NCBI RefSeq assembly: GCF_000685315.1
Contig: NZ_ARYM01000002.1
Location: 186,001-250,000 of the forward strand
Length of the DNA stretch: 64,000 nucleotides
Direction: 5' to 3'
DNA from: Hyphomonas polymorpha PS728
GTDB taxonomy: Bacteria > Pseudomonadota > Alphaproteobacteria > Caulobacterales > Hyphomonadaceae
Shown: in pieces, positions 62,100-64,000 of the stretch
How the letters are laid out: each line of letters starts with the position of its first letter
How positions within the stretch are numbered: position 1 is the first letter of the stretch
Made by a program: the position numbers and the translations under genes
The notes under the pieces: generated by a model
The model's database searches: none
What the model saw: only the letters and a program-made list of their open reading frames with translations
Told to the model about the DNA's origin: nothing

Positions 62100-64000
62100 C
62101 TAGAGCCCGCAATCGTTGGTCAGGAACTTCTCGATTTCCGTCAGCGTCAGGCGTTGCTGATCCGGCGTCCAGGGCAGGCTGTGGGGCATGTCCGGAACGT
62201 TCAGATACTTCGCTTTCGTATGCTTGCGGATGGCATTGTAGAAGGCCTTGCCGAATGTATCCGGCACGCGCACGTCCCGGTCGCCATGATAGACCAGGAT
62301 CGGGATTTCCGCCTGGGCGACGTCCTTGATGACATCCCGGCCAGAGAGACCTTTCCCAAAGGCCAGGCGGCTGAAACGTCCCCGGTCGATGCCGACATTG
62401 ATCTTGGCCGATTCGGCATAGCCAGCGCCTGCGATCGCGCACTGATAGGGGCTGTTCTTGCGTGTGGCGGCAGCCATGGCAGCGTAGCCGCCATAAGAAT
62501 ATCCGAACATCGCCATCTTACCGGGCGCGGCATAGCCTTCGGAAACGAGCCATGCGGCGCCGTCATCCTTGTCGTCCTGCGCCTTGTAGCCGAACTCGCC
62601 ATCGCCCGCGCGCCAGAGATCAAGCCCCCAGCCGACGCTGCCGCGATATTGAGGTTGCAGAACAGTGAACCCGCGTGAGGTCAGGAACGGCACCCAGCCG
62701 GACATGTCCCAGCCGCCGAAATCCCGTGCCCAGGGCCCGCCATGCGGCAGGATGATGGCCTTGCCGGGTGCGTCGCCTTCCTTCCAGCCCTGGCGGGGCG
62801 TCAGCAGGGCTGGGAGTTTGCGCCCATCGCGCGCATTGTAATAGACGAGTTCGGTTCGGGAGAGATCTGCCGTGTCAATCCAGGGGCGTTCCCCGCCCAA
62901 TGCTTCCAGCTGGCTGCGGTCGCGCAGCAGGAAATAGCGTTCCGGCATCTGTGAGCCAGACGCGCTGAAGATGATCAGGCTGAAATCATCGTTGCGATAG
63001 AGGATGTTGACGCTTTCCGCGCCAAGCTGCTGTTCGAGCCCGAGGACGATGCCGCCGAACTCCGGGTCAATCCACTCCGTGCGCTGAATGTCTGCAGCAT
63101 AGCGATAGCCGAGTACTTTGCCAAAATCATGCGCGGCCGTGGACGTTACAACGCCGGTGGCGTCAAAATCCGTGGCGAGGAAGACCGGCTCATCGCTGAG
63201 TTTCCGGGCTACCGGATCATAGGTGTAGATGGCTGACTTGTCCGAGAATTTGTTCGTCAGGATATAGTAGATCCCGGTCGCTTCATCCCGGTGGATGACC
63301 GAGAGCACCTGGCGGTTTACCGCGTCCACCGTCAGCGCATCATGCTGTTCGAAGGCGCCGCCCTTGGTGGTTTTCAGCTGGGTATACTGTTCGAAGGTGT
63401 TGCGCTTCTCATCCGTGCCAGCCTGGCTCATCACTTCGCCATCGCGGGGATCAATATAGTCTGCGCCCGTATCGCCCGAGGCGCGATAGGTGCTGCGGAA
63501 GGCGCCGGTGTTGACGTTCAGCAGCCCTATCTCCCGGGCAAAGGAAGTGCCCGAAATCCGGTTGATCAGAACATTGTCTGGATCCAGCGGCAGGGTTGAA
63601 ACAACGCTGCCACGTGCGGTGATCCGCACGCAGTCCGCCGTCGACTTGCTGATGTTCCGGGTGCTGCCGAGATCGATGAAGGGCTCTTCGAAGCTCTTGA
63701 AGCTCGTATCGGTGAGAAGCACCTTGACCGACCATGTGCGGGTCGACCCAATGGCCGATCCCTCGGCGCAGCCCTGAAGGCGTCCGGTGAAGGGCTGGCG
63801 CACAACCGTCTGGATTTTCCCGTTCTTAAGGGCGGCAACACTGATGAACTCTGAATCCCGCCCATCGGGGGCAACGGTCACCGGCGGCTTGGAGAGATCG
63901 GTCAGATCCCATGCGGCGACAACCGCGCGGTCCTGATCATTGCCGGTAGACGGACCGACCAGGGCCACCATGGTTTTTCCGTCCGAAGATACCGACACGG
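62100..64000 (-). CDS. S9-family prolyl oligopeptidase/dipeptidyl peptidase, C-terminal part (cut by window end)
   Basis: About 633 residues of a serine peptidase whose N-terminus, including any signal peptide, lies beyond the window. The N-terminal visible part is a beta-propeller (repeated short strands, VSSDGKTMVALVG). The C-terminal catalytic domain has ILPHGGPWARD, the nucleophile in MFGYSYGGYAAM, Asp in YHGDRDVRVP and His in DMPHSLPWTPDQ. The LQPQYRGSVGWG segment is typical of S9 enzymes. It likely degrades peptides brought in by nearby transporters. A GTG near 63998 could be a start but looks internal. Confidence 0.92.
   Translation of the reverse strand, partial: VSVSSDGKTMVALVGPSTGNDQDRAVVAAWDLTDLSKPPVTVAPDGRDSEFISVAALKNGKIQTVVRQPFTGRLQGCAEGSAIGSTRTWSVKVLLTDTSFKSFEEPFIDLGSTRNISKSTADCVRITARGSVVSTLPLDPDNVLINRISGTSFAREIGLLNVNTGAFRSTYRASGDTGADYIDPRDGEVMSQAGTDEKRNTFEQYTQLKTTKGGAFEQHDALTVDAVNRQVLSVIHRDEATGIYYILTNKFSDKSAIYTYDPVARKLSDEPVFLATDFDATGVVTSTAAHDFGKVLGYRYAADIQRTEWIDPEFGGIVLGLEQQLGAESVNILYRNDDFSLIIFSASGSQMPERYFLLRDRSQLEALGGERPWIDTADLSRTELVYYNARDGRKLPALLTPRQGWKEGDAPGKAIILPHGGPWARDFGGWDMSGWVPFLTSRGFTVLQPQYRGSVGWGLDLWRAGDGEFGYKAQDDKDDGAAWLVSEGYAAPGKMAMFGYSYGGYAAMAAATRKNSPYQCAIAGAGYAESAKINVGIDRGRFSRLAFGKGLSGRDVIKDVAQAEIPILVYHGDRDVRVPDTFGKAFYNAIRKHTKAKYLNVPDMPHSLPWTPDQQRLTLTEIEKFLTNDCGL

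Overview
The window is 64 kb of GC-rich chromosome from an alphaproteobacterium. The content fits the Hyphomonadaceae/Caulobacterales group, with Hyphomonas or a close relative the most likely source; this is inferred from gene content and cannot be proved here. Supporting features are the carA, yqeY, dnaG, rpoD neighbourhood, a PleC-like hybrid-free PAS histidine kinase, paired acyl-CoA dehydrogenases, a large TonB-dependent receptor, an EcfG-type stress membrane protein and the carboxynorspermidine/carboxyspermidine route to polyamines. No rRNA, tRNA, CRISPR array, prophage or complete insertion sequence was seen.

Layout. 1-12.6 kb: the end of argD, then an AAA NTPase, a very large ATP-binding LuxR regulator, a lipase, a nitrilase-family amidase, a polyamine operon with an AT-rich two-helix protein inside it, a small monooxygenase and a possible free-standing PhyR-like sigma domain; then argF and hslO. 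The arginine genes look split by about 10 kb of accessory DNA. 12.6-24.3 kb: dipeptide epimerase, a retrograde phospholipid transport operon (mlaE with STAS, mlaF, mlaD, lipoprotein), two acyl-CoA dehydrogenases flanking a secreted Hcp-like protein, a conserved hypothetical, VanZ-like protein and pepN. 24.3-32.5 kb: histidine kinase, a phosphatase with an altered catalytic residue, kdsB, a lipoprotein, a BlaI/BlaR1 regulatory pair with tandem operators, and a hydrolase.

32.7-37.6 kb is a tyrosine/homogentisate catabolic block: MarR regulator with a clear palindromic operator, 4-hydroxyphenylpyruvate dioxygenase, a VOC protein, fumarylacetoacetase and both subunits of a succinyl-CoA:3-ketoacid CoA transferase, which would activate the acetoacetate released by the pathway. 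hmgA and maiA are not here. 37.7-45.1 kb is core information processing (carA, yqeY, dnaG, rpoD) followed by a ParDE toxin-antitoxin pair with its operator. 45.1-49.1 kb: DUF72 protein, metY, a YpfJ-type metallopeptidase and a transglutaminase-like protein.

49.2-64 kb is dominated by peptide handling: oligopeptide permeases OppBC with a signal-peptide-bearing hydrolase, a DUF442 phosphatase, an ATP-grasp-like protein, an MBL-fold hydrolase, the OppA lipoprotein, a TPR/2OG-Fe(II) oxygenase fusion, a TonB-dependent receptor, a sulfotransferase and an S9 prolyl-oligopeptidase cut by the window end. Together they suggest import and breakdown of peptides, with a possible modification activity attached to the receptor. 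Intergenic DNA holds strong bidirectional terminators, two copies of a paired inverted repeat that resembles a REPIN, and a palindromic insertion flanked by 13-bp direct repeats upstream of fahA.
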